A stretch of DNA of 64,000 nt, taken from assembly GCF_032144095.1 (NCBI RefSeq), contig NZ_JAVSNJ010000001.1, positions 372,001 to 436,000 of the forward strand, read 5' to 3'. The notes below the pieces were generated by a model. That model did not search any database, was not told the DNA's origin, and saw nothing but the letters and a program-made list of their open reading frames with translations. Shown piece after piece: positions 26,603-34,127 of this stretch. Position 1 is the first letter of the stretch. The number at the start of each line of letters is the position of its first letter. This DNA comes from Sphaerochaeta sp032144095 (lineage in GTDB: Bacteria; Spirochaetota; Spirochaetia; Sphaerochaetales; Sphaerochaetaceae). Made by a program: the position numbers and the translations under genes.

Positions 26603-26640
26603 GCTCCCGTCCGTTCTTTGGACGGGAGCTGTTTTCTTTT
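26603..26640 (+). terminator. Intra-operon terminator after the rhamnose-binding protein gene
   Basis: GCTCCCGTCC (26603-26612) and GGACGGGAGC (26620-26629) form a perfect 10-bp stem with a 7-base loop, followed by TGTTTTCTTTT. This is a full intrinsic terminator inside the operon, 33 bases before the ATPase start. It would let the binding protein be made in large excess, with partial read-through to the ATPase and permeases. Confidence 0.85.
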
Positions 26641-26672
26641 CCTGGACAAGCGTATCGGCTGAAGGAGGATCA

Positions 26673-28187
26673 ATGCAGCAGGCATTGTTGGAAGTACACA
26701 ACCTAACGAAAATTTTCCCTGGCATTCGTGCACTGGATACTGTCCATTTGTCGATTCGCAGTGGTGAAGTTCATGCCCTCATTGGTGAGAACGGGGCAGG
26801 CAAGTCAACCCTTGTCAAAATTCTTACCGGTGTCTATATCCCCACCGGGGGTACCATCGAACTGGAAGGAAAACCTGTCTCCTTCAGGAATGCAACCGAG
26901 GCCCAGGAGGCTGGCATTGTTGCGATTCACCAGGAGGCTTCGATGTTTCCCGAACTCAGTGTCACGGAAAACATCTACATGGGGCACCATATCCGTAATG
27001 GGAGGACCCGCAAGCTCGACTGGAAGGCGATGACCGAGAATACCCGACTCCTCCTTGCCCAGATGCAACTTGATATCGATCCTGATACCTTGGTAAAAAA
27101 CCTCAGCGTAGCCAAGCGGCACATGGTAGAGATTACCAAGGCCCTCTCGCTGGATGCCAAGCTTGTCATCATGGATGAACCCACCTCTGCCCTGACAGGC
27201 AGGGAGGTGGAGGACCTGTTCAGAATTGTACGGGACCTGAAGCAGCGGGGCAAAGCCATCCTCTTCATCTCCCACAAGTTTGCCGAGATATTTGAGATCT
27301 GTGACTACTATACGGTCCTTCGTGACGGTCAGTATATAGGGGAAGGGAAGGTAGGGGAGAGCGACGAGGATGCCATCATCAACATGATGATCGGCCGAAG
27401 TGTCGACCAGTTGTACCCCGACCACACCACCCGTACCGGGGAGAAGGTCCTTTCAGTGAGAGGACTTTCCCAGCTTGGGGCATTCAAGGACATCAGCTTT
27501 GACCTACACCGGGGAGAGATCCTGGGCCTCTTTGGCCTGGTGGGTGCTGGACGGACGGAGGTCGTCCGCACCATCTTCGGCATTGACAAGGCTGATGGCG
27601 GGACGATGACCATAGATGGCAAGCCCTACAAGCCCAGAAGCCCCCAGGATGCCATGCGCATGGGTCTTGCCCTGGTTCCTGAAGACCGCCAGAAACAGGG
27701 TCTGGTACTCCGTATGTCCCTGACGCACAACATCTCCTTGCCTGTCCTTGCCAAGCTCTGCTGGAAGGGCCTGGTTACCAAAGCCAAGGGCGAGGCGAGC
27801 TATGTCCGCAAGCACGGCGATGAGATGGAGATCAAGGCAGCGGGCTACCATGTCGATGCAGAGACCCTCTCGGGAGGCAACCAGCAGAAGGTGGTCCTCG
27901 CCAAGTGGATAGGGACCGACCCAAAGATCCTGATACTCGATGAACCTACCAAGGGCATCGATGTGGCGACCAAGGCCGCTGTCCATGAGTTTGTCTTTGA
28001 GATGGCCAGCCGTGGGGTAGCCGTTATCCTCATATCATCGGAACTGCCTGAGGTGATCGGGATGGCCGACAGGGTCATGGTGATGCACGAAGGCATCCAG
28101 ACAGGATTCATAGACCGAAAGGATCTCAGTGCCTCCCTGGTGATGCGCTATGCTATCAAAGAGGTAGAGGAGGTTATCCATGGCTGA
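26673..28187 (+). CDS. rhaT: Rhamnose ABC transporter ATPase (two nucleotide-binding domains)
   Basis: A 504-residue RbsA-type fused ATPase from ATG 26673 with AAGGAGG. The N-terminal domain has Walker A GENGAGKST, the signature-like LSVAKRHMVEI and Walker B LVIMDEPTSAL. The C-terminal domain has the degenerate P-loop GLVGAGRTEV, the LSGGNQQKV signature and ILDEPTKGID, the usual asymmetry of this family. It powers uptake through the two permeases that follow. Its last 8 bases overlap the next gene. The symbol follows Rhizobium usage. Confidence 0.88.
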   Translation: MQQALLEVHNLTKIFPGIRALDTVHLSIRSGEVHALIGENGAGKSTLVKILTGVYIPTGGTIELEGKPVSFRNATEAQEAGIVAIHQEASMFPELSVTENIYMGHHIRNGRTRKLDWKAMTENTRLLLAQMQLDIDPDTLVKNLSVAKRHMVEITKALSLDAKLVIMDEPTSALTGREVEDLFRIVRDLKQRGKAILFISHKFAEIFEICDYYTVLRDGQYIGEGKVGESDEDAIINMMIGRSVDQLYPDHTTRTGEKVLSVRGLSQLGAFKDISFDLHRGEILGLFGLVGAGRTEVVRTIFGIDKADGGTMTIDGKPYKPRSPQDAMRMGLALVPEDRQKQGLVLRMSLTHNISLPVLAKLCWKGLVTKAKGEASYVRKHGDEMEIKAAGYHVDAETLSGGNQQKVVLAKWIGTDPKILILDEPTKGIDVATKAAVHEFVFEMASRGVAVILISSELPEVIGMADRVMVMHEGIQTGFIDRKDLSASLVMRYAIKEVEEVIHG

Positions 28188-29181
28188 CACCAGTTTTTCC
28201 CAATTTGTAAAACGGACCCTTGCCCGACGTGAGGCAACGCTGATGCTGCTGCTTGTGGTCCTGCTGGTCCCGATCAGCATCCGCTCCCCGCAATTCCTCT
28301 CCCCAAACAACATCAATACCATCCTCAATGACATGGCGATCCTCGTCATTGTGGCGATAGGGGAGTTCTATGTTATCCTCTCCAATGGCATCGACCTCTC
28401 GGTCGGCTCCATCATCGCCTTCAGCGGCATGGCCTGCGGGATGATCAACGAGAGCTACCCCCAGGTTCCTGCAGGATTGTTGTTGCTCGTCGGCCTCGCA
28501 GTAGGGGCCCTGTTGGGCCTGATCAATGGGGTTTTGGTGGCGTACGGGAAGATCCCTCCCATCATCACCACCCTTGGTACCATGAGCATCTTCAGGGGGA
28601 TGACCTTCCTGTTGAGCAAGGGGACCTGGGTAACTGCCCACGAGATGAGCCCAGGGTACATAGCCCTGCCGCGTACCACCTTCCTGGGGCTCTCCTATCT
28701 GCTCTGGATAGCCTTGCTGGTGATAGCGCTCTTCTACTATTTCAGCAGATATACCCGCACTGGACGTGAGATCTATGCAATCGGGGGAAACCCCACCGCT
28801 GCAAAGTACGTGGGAGTCAATGAGAGCAGGGTACGGCTGGTAGTGTTCCTTGTCTCAGGAACCCTGTGTGGCCTTGCCGGAGCCCTCTGGACTGCACGGT
28901 ATGCCTCCGCGGTAAATGAGATGGCCACCGGCTTTGAGATGCAGGCTGTTGCTGCCTGCGTGCTCGGCGGGGTGAACTTCTCAGGTGGTGCTGGGGGCAT
29001 CATAGGGGTGGCCTTGGGTACCCTCTTTCTGGGTGTGGTGACCAACGCCCTCCCTGTTATCTATCTCTCGGTTTTCTGGCAAACTTTTGTACAGGGCCTG
29101 ATCGTCCTGATTGCCTTGGCCTTGAACACCATCAGCGACCAGAGAAAAACCAGAAAACTGCTAGCGCAGAGGAGAGGATAA
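28180..29181 (+). CDS. rhaP: Rhamnose ABC transporter permease 1
   Basis: A 333-residue RbsC/AraH-family permease with about eight to ten hydrophobic helices. The DLSVGSIIAFSGM segment (about 70-82), PPIITTLGTMSIFRGM and AVAACVLGGVNFSGGAGG are typical of the family. The start overlaps the ATPase gene by 8 bases, so expression is coupled. It forms a heterodimeric pore with the next permease. Confidence 0.87.
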   Translation: MADTSFSQFVKRTLARREATLMLLLVVLLVPISIRSPQFLSPNNINTILNDMAILVIVAIGEFYVILSNGIDLSVGSIIAFSGMACGMINESYPQVPAGLLLLVGLAVGALLGLINGVLVAYGKIPPIITTLGTMSIFRGMTFLLSKGTWVTAHEMSPGYIALPRTTFLGLSYLLWIALLVIALFYYFSRYTRTGREIYAIGGNPTAAKYVGVNESRVRLVVFLVSGTLCGLAGALWTARYASAVNEMATGFEMQAVAACVLGGVNFSGGAGGIIGVALGTLFLGVVTNALPVIYLSVFWQTFVQGLIVLIALALNTISDQRKTRKLLAQRRG

Positions 29182-29185
29182 CCCC

Positions 29186-30235
29186 ATGAGTGAAAAGAAA
29201 CAATTCGTGGCACAGAGCCGTCTGATCGACGAGCTTTCCCTGAAAAACCGGATCATTGAGCTTGTTACCAAATGGGAGGTGATCCTCTCCTTCCTCTTTG
29301 TTTTGGTGTTCGTCTTCTTCTCCAACATGACCCCCTACTTCCTTGATTGGTACAATCTGATGAATGCCTCCTTCCAGTTCTCGGAGAAGGCGATCATGGC
29401 CCTCCCGATGATCTTCATCATCATGTGCGGGGACATTGACATCTCCATAGCCTCGATCATAGCCCTCTGTGCCTATGTCATCGGGATTTCGGCAGAGGCC
29501 GGGGCAAACATCCCCTCCCTAATCGTAGTCTCCCTGATCGTGGGTACCATAGCCGGCCTCATCAACGGGTTGCTCATCACAGGCCTGGAAATGCCTGCCA
29601 TCGCGGTAACGCTAGCGACGCAGAGCATCTACCGGGGCATTGCCACCGGGATGTTGGGCGAGCACGCCTGTACAAAATATCCCGAGGGCTTTGGATTCTT
29701 CGGCCAGGAGTTCATCAGTGGGACCACCATCCCCTTTGAGTTGGTACTCTACCTTGGTCTGATGCTCATCTTCGCCTTTGTCCTGCACAAGACATCCTAT
29801 GGCAGGCGCCTCTATGCGATTGGAAACAGTGCCGAGGCTGCGAGGTTCTCCGGCATCAACGTAAAGAGGACCAGGGTGATCAACTACACCCTCACCGGCC
29901 TTTTCTGCGGATTCACCGCAGTACTGCTTGCAAGCAGGATCCTTTCGGTACGTTCCAACATTGCCACTGGATGGGACCTTGAGATCATCACCCTGGTAGT
30001 TCTTGGCGGGGTTGCCATCACCGGGGGCCGGGGCTCTGTCTTTGGGGTCTTCATCGGCTCCTTGCTGGTAGGGTACCTGAAGTTTGGCATGGGGCTGCTC
30101 AAGTTCTCCGGTACGGTGATGACCATCGTCATCGGTTCGCTGCTCATCACTGCGGTACTGCTGCCCAGGTTGCTGGACATCTACAAGGCCAACCGCAAGC
30201 TCAAAATGCAGCATGCACGGCCAGGAGGACTCTAG
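29186..30235 (+). CDS. rhaQ: Rhamnose ABC transporter permease 2
   Basis: A 349-residue second permease of the same family, with an N-terminal cytoplasmic extension of about 30 residues before the first helix. Family segments are DIDISIASIIALCAYV, PAIAVTLATQSIYRG and VVLGGVAITGGRGSV. The stop precedes the mutarotase ATG by one base. Confidence 0.87.
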   Translation: MSEKKQFVAQSRLIDELSLKNRIIELVTKWEVILSFLFVLVFVFFSNMTPYFLDWYNLMNASFQFSEKAIMALPMIFIIMCGDIDISIASIIALCAYVIGISAEAGANIPSLIVVSLIVGTIAGLINGLLITGLEMPAIAVTLATQSIYRGIATGMLGEHACTKYPEGFGFFGQEFISGTTIPFELVLYLGLMLIFAFVLHKTSYGRRLYAIGNSAEAARFSGINVKRTRVINYTLTGLFCGFTAVLLASRILSVRSNIATGWDLEIITLVVLGGVAITGGRGSVFGVFIGSLLVGYLKFGMGLLKFSGTVMTIVIGSLLITAVLLPRLLDIYKANRKLKMQHARPGGL

Positions 30236-30236
30236 A

Positions 30237-30554
30237 ATGGATATGCGACAGGCGTTTGTCATGAAGCTGAAGCAAGGCTGTAAGGAAGAGTACAAGAGAA
30301 GACACGCTGAGATATGGCCGGCCCTGAAGGCCCTGCTCTCTTCCAACGGGGTCTACGACTACTCGATTTACTTCGATGAAGAGACAAACCTGCTCTTTGC
30401 ATTCCAGAGGACAAGGGGTGGTTCGGGTTCCCAGAACCTGGGCGACGATCCCCTTGTACAGAGGTGGTGGGCCTATATGGCTGACCTCATGGAGACCCAT
30501 GAGGACAACTCACCGGTCTCCATCCCGCTGGAAGAGGTGTTCCATATGGATTGA
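30237..30554 (+). CDS. rhaM: L-rhamnose mutarotase
   Basis: A 105-residue protein that interconverts rhamnose anomers (RhaM/YiiL of E. coli, RhaU of Rhizobium). The family pattern is clear: VMKLKQGCKEEYKRRHAEIWP with the active-site His, YSIYFDEETNLLFAF and a tryptophan-rich QRWWAYMADLM. ATG 30237 is preceded by AGGAGG about 7 bases away. It ends the transporter operon and confirms rhamnose as the substrate. Confidence 0.93.
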   Translation: MDMRQAFVMKLKQGCKEEYKRRHAEIWPALKALLSSNGVYDYSIYFDEETNLLFAFQRTRGGSGSQNLGDDPLVQRWWAYMADLMETHEDNSPVSIPLEEVFHMD

Positions 30555-30560
30555 ACAGAT

Positions 30561-30632
30561 TCTTTCATTTTCACTTGATTTTGCTCTGGATTAATAATAC
30601 AATCGAAAGTGATATGAAAGTGTAATGAAAGA
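30561..30632. promoter_or_regulatory. Promoter of the DeoR regulator and rha operon, flanked by repeat operators
   Basis: TTGATT (30575-30580) and TACAAT (30598-30603) form a promoter with a 17-base spacer. Downstream, GAAAG occurs at 30605, 30616 and 30627, exactly 11 bases apart, inside GAAAGTG/GAAAGTG/GAAAGAG units. Upstream, TCTTTCATTTTCACTT (30561-30576) is close to the reverse complement of the last two units (30617-30632). The same operator therefore occurs in opposite orientation on both sides of the promoter. Autoregulation by the DeoR protein, possibly by looping, is inferred. Confidence 0.65.
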
Positions 30633-30644
30633 GGAGCGATAGAA

Positions 30645-31400
30645 ATGGTGGGAATATCTTCCCGAGAAGCTAAAATTCTTGAATTGCTGCGTAGCGGTGA
30701 GGAGTACCCGGTAACCCGACTCAGCGAAGAGCTTGGTGTTTCTGCGGTCACCATTCGGGGAGACCTACGTGACCTGGATTCAAAGGGCCTCGTGGTCCGT
30801 TCCCATGGTCGGGTGATGGCAGCCTCTTCCCCCCAGTCCTCGTTGCGCGATCCCTCAAACACCCCTCAGAAAGAGCTTATCGCCAAGGCTGCCGCATCGT
30901 TGGTCAACGACGGTGCTTTCATCATGATCTCCAACGGATCGACCTGCTCGCTCATTGCCCGATACCTTTTCGGGCTGAAGAGCATCAAGGTGGTGACCAA
31001 TTCCACCCTCCTGCTCCCCTACGGACGGGCCAATCCCCTGTTGGATATAACCCTGGTAGGAGGGGAGTACCGTCCTCAGGCAGAAGCCCTGGTAGGGCCT
31101 GTTGCCATTTCCCAGATAGAGAACTACCACGTGTCGACTGCCTTTTTCGGAACCGACGGCATCACCTTGGAGCACGGGCTCACCACCTCCCTGATAGAGA
31201 ATGCCCAGGTATTGCAGCGCATGTGTGCCCAGGCAACACGCAGGGTGCTCTGTGTCGACTCCTCGAAGGTCGGAAACAGGGGCTTTGTCAGGATCATGCC
31301 AGTAACAGAGATAGACACCATTGTCACAGACAGTGGTTTTCCCCAGGACTTGATCACCCAGCTGGAAGAGCTGGGGGTTGAAGTCATCATTGCCCAATAG
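30645..31400 (+). CDS. DeoR-family transcriptional regulator, probable rhamnose repressor
   Basis: A 251-residue protein. The N-terminal winged helix-turn-helix (about 5-58) reads SSREAKILELLRSGEEYPVT and LGVSAVTIRGDLRDLDSKG. The C-terminal DeoR sensor domain has the isomerase-like ISNGSTCSLIARYL, VVTNSTLL, LVGGEYRP and VDSSKVG segments that bind phosphorylated sugars. GAGGAG precedes the ATG. Rhizobium leguminosarum also controls its rhamnose genes with a DeoR-type RhaR, a precedent for this assignment. It is the first gene of an eight-gene operon ending at rhaB. Confidence 0.85.
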   Translation: MVGISSREAKILELLRSGEEYPVTRLSEELGVSAVTIRGDLRDLDSKGLVVRSHGRVMAASSPQSSLRDPSNTPQKELIAKAAASLVNDGAFIMISNGSTCSLIARYLFGLKSIKVVTNSTLLLPYGRANPLLDITLVGGEYRPQAEALVGPVAISQIENYHVSTAFFGTDGITLEHGLTTSLIENAQVLQRMCAQATRRVLCVDSSKVGNRGFVRIMPVTEIDTIVTDSGFPQDLITQLEELGVEVIIAQ

Positions 31401-31414
31401 AGGAGAACAGAGAG

Positions 31415-32740
31415 ATGGCACAACAGGTTGTGATGCCCAAGCAAGGAAATTCAGTAGAGTCTTGTATCATTGTCGAATGGAATGTGAAGGTCGGGGACAA
31501 GGTCGCCATCGGGGACGTACTCTGCTCTGCCGAGACCGACAAGTCAACCATCGATGTCGAGTCGACAGCCGAAGGGAGTGTCCTCGCTCTGCTCTACAAG
31601 GAAGGCGATGAGGTACCTGTCATGGTACCCATAGCCGTAGTAGGGGAACCCGGTGAGAAGGTGGAGGTTGCCTCTGCAGCTCCGGCCGAACAGGAAAAAG
31701 AGGTCGGCAACCTGGAAGAGATGGTTGTCGCTCCCTTGTCTGTCACCCCCTCCCAGGAAAGTACAGGCTCAAGTCCAAGGGCAAGGGCCCTTGCGTCCTC
31801 CCTGGGCATCCCCCTCTCCTCACTCTATGCAACCGGGCCAAAGGGGAGGGTAATCGAGCGGGATGTACTCAATGCAGCAAGCCAGCCTCTTACCCCTGCT
31901 GCCAGGGAAGCTGCCCTGAAGCAAGGCCTCGCCGCCCCTGTTGCCGGTAGCGGTATCGGAGGGAGGGTGCTTGCATCCGACCTCGTCTCCCCTGTTGTTG
32001 CCCCAGCCGCCCCTTCTTTGCCCTCTTCCCCAACTGCTGAAGGCCCCGTCACCGAAATCCCTGTAAAGGGTGTGAGAAAGGTCACCGCACGAAGGATGAT
32101 GGCCTCCATCCATGGAACCTGCCAGCTTACCCTCCATGCCTTTGCCGATGCCAGGGCCCTGAAGAGCCTCCGTGCAGGGTTCAAGGCGAGCAAGAGCGAG
32201 TTGGGCCTTACCGATGTCACCCTCAACGACCTGGTCCTCTTTGCAGTCTCCAGGACCCTTGTGGATTTCCCAGCCTTCAATGCCCACTTCCTTGGGGACA
32301 AGATGCTGCGGTTCTCTTCGGTTCACCTGGGAATGGCCACCGATACCGAGCGGGGCCTGCTAGTCCCTGTCATCCGCAATAGCCAGAATATGAGCCTGAA
32401 GGCGATCTCCCTTGAGGTAAAGCGCCTGGTCGCCAAATGCAAGGAAGGCAGTGCCACCCCTGAAGAGCTCTCGGGCAGTACCTTTACCGTAAGCAATGTA
32501 GGATCCTTTGGCATCGAGGCCTTTACTCCGGTGCTCAATGTGCCTGAAGTCGCGATCCTGGGAGTGGGGACCATTGTCCTCAAGCCTAACGAGGCCAAGG
32601 ATGGAACAGTCTCCTTCATACCGCATATCGGGCTTTCCCTTACCATGGACCACCAGGCTGTCGACGGTGCTGATGCAGCACGCTTCCTGAAGGCCCTGAT
32701 GGACAATATCGCTTCGATCGACCTGTTGTTGGCTTTGTAG
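31415..32740 (+). CDS. Dihydrolipoamide acyltransferase (E2) of a 2-oxoacid dehydrogenase complex
   Basis: A 441-residue E2. The lipoyl domain (1-80) carries Lys43 in the ETDKSTIDV motif. Two consecutive peripheral subunit-binding-like segments follow: 121-154 (PRARALASSLG to GPKGRVIERDVL) and 160-192 (PAAREAALKQG to GIGGRVLASDLV). The catalytic domain (about 215-441) has LSLTMDHQAVDGA with the His and Asp of the acyltransferase site. Most E2 proteins have one binding domain. The gene lies between the DeoR regulator and E3, in the rhamnose operon. The acyl substrate (pyruvate, acetoin or branched 2-oxoacid) cannot be read from sequence; pyruvate is the natural guess from the pathway. Confidence 0.88.
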   Translation: MAQQVVMPKQGNSVESCIIVEWNVKVGDKVAIGDVLCSAETDKSTIDVESTAEGSVLALLYKEGDEVPVMVPIAVVGEPGEKVEVASAAPAEQEKEVGNLEEMVVAPLSVTPSQESTGSSPRARALASSLGIPLSSLYATGPKGRVIERDVLNAASQPLTPAAREAALKQGLAAPVAGSGIGGRVLASDLVSPVVAPAAPSLPSSPTAEGPVTEIPVKGVRKVTARRMMASIHGTCQLTLHAFADARALKSLRAGFKASKSELGLTDVTLNDLVLFAVSRTLVDFPAFNAHFLGDKMLRFSSVHLGMATDTERGLLVPVIRNSQNMSLKAISLEVKRLVAKCKEGSATPEELSGSTFTVSNVGSFGIEAFTPVLNVPEVAILGVGTIVLKPNEAKDGTVSFIPHIGLSLTMDHQAVDGADAARFLKALMDNIASIDLLLAL

Positions 32741-32750
32741 GAGGCCCTTG

Positions 32751-34103
32751 ATGGAAACGTATGACCTTATCGTAGTGGGCTCAGGCCCTGGCGGCTATGT
32801 GGCTGCCGAACGTGCCGGATCGCTTGGCAAGAGGGTCCTTCTCATTGAGAAGGGATATCTTGGCGGTGTCTGCACCAACTGGGGCTGCATCCCGACCAAG
32901 AGCCTGCTCCATAGTGCCAAGCAGTACCGGCACACCCTCGAAGGGGAGCAGTATGGCCTGGAGGCCAAGGGCTTAAGCTATAACCTGACCAAGGCGATGG
33001 CCTGGAAACAGGATACGGTGGAAACACTGCGCAGCGGCATCGGCTTCCTGATGAAGTCGAACAAGGTCGAGACCCTCTTCGGTGAGGCCCAATTCATCGA
33101 CCCCCACCACGTCAAGGTGGGCGATACCGTCTATGCAACGGATTTTTTGATCGTGGCCACAGGCTCCTCTCCCTTTGTCCCTCCCATAGAGGGCAGCAAG
33201 CTTGCGCATGTGCTTACCAGCGATGAGATTCTCTCGGTCGAGAAGATACCTGAAACCCTTGCCATTATCGGTGGCGGAGTCATCGGCGTTGAGTTTGCCT
33301 CCTATTTCTCCATGGTCGGGACGAAGGTTACGGTCATAGAGATGATGGACGAGATCCTGCCCATGATGGACGGTGAGTTCGCCAAGCTGATGCGGCGCGA
33401 GATGAAGGGCGTGGATTTCAAGCTTGGCTGCAAGGTTGAGGAGATTACCCCTGAAGGGGTGGTCTACACCGATGCAAAGGGCGTCAGGCAGACCATTGCT
33501 TCTGAATTGGTTCTCATGAGTGTCGGCCGACGCCCCAATGTTGCCGGGCTAGAGAACCTGAAGCTGGAAATTGCAAGGACAGGGATCGCTGTCAATGACC
33601 GCCTGCAGACCAACATAGCCAATGTCTATGCAATTGGGGATGTCAACGGCAAGTCCCTGCTTGCCCACAGTGCCTCGAGGATGGCAGAGGTCGCGATCTC
33701 CAACATCTTTGGTACCACCAGGCAGAGGATGCGCTACAACGCCATCCCCTGGGCTGTCTACTCCCTCCCTGAGGGTGCCGGCTGTGGCCTTACCGAGACC
33801 GAGGCGGCAAAGCGAGGCATTGCAGTAAAGAGCCAGACGGTGCAGATGCGTTCCAACGGCAGGTTCCTTGCCGAGCAGGGTAAGCGCGCCGGGGGTTTGG
33901 TCAAGGTCATCGCCGATGCAACGACGAACGTCATTTTGGGCGTCCACCTGCTGGGACCCTACAGCAGCGAGATGATCTGGGGAGCGGCAGCACTCATCGA
34001 GGCTGAACTGCGAATCCAGGATGTCAAAGAGATTGTATTCCCTCACCCAAGTGTGTCAGAGCTGATCAAGGATGCTTGCTTCGCCCTCGACCATACGCTG
34101 TAG
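32751..34103 (+). CDS. lpdA: Dihydrolipoamide dehydrogenase (E3)
   Basis: A 450-residue flavoprotein from ATG 32751 with AGGAGG. It has the FAD motif VVGSGPGGYVAAE (8-20), the redox disulfide GGVCTNWGCIPTKSLLH, the NAD motif IIGGGVIGVEFAS, the second FAD motif VYAIGDVNGKSLLAHSA and the C-terminal HPSVSE with the catalytic base (family HPT variant). It reoxidises lipoyl groups on the E2 encoded just upstream. Dedicated E3 genes are normal for complexes devoted to one pathway. Confidence 0.93.
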   Translation: METYDLIVVGSGPGGYVAAERAGSLGKRVLLIEKGYLGGVCTNWGCIPTKSLLHSAKQYRHTLEGEQYGLEAKGLSYNLTKAMAWKQDTVETLRSGIGFLMKSNKVETLFGEAQFIDPHHVKVGDTVYATDFLIVATGSSPFVPPIEGSKLAHVLTSDEILSVEKIPETLAIIGGGVIGVEFASYFSMVGTKVTVIEMMDEILPMMDGEFAKLMRREMKGVDFKLGCKVEEITPEGVVYTDAKGVRQTIASELVLMSVGRRPNVAGLENLKLEIARTGIAVNDRLQTNIANVYAIGDVNGKSLLAHSASRMAEVAISNIFGTTRQRMRYNAIPWAVYSLPEGAGCGLTETEAAKRGIAVKSQTVQMRSNGRFLAEQGKRAGGLVKVIADATTNVILGVHLLGPYSSEMIWGAAALIEAELRIQDVKEIVFPHPSVSELIKDACFALDHTL

Positions 34104-34127
34104 GAACAACTATAAGGAGTTTACCCT

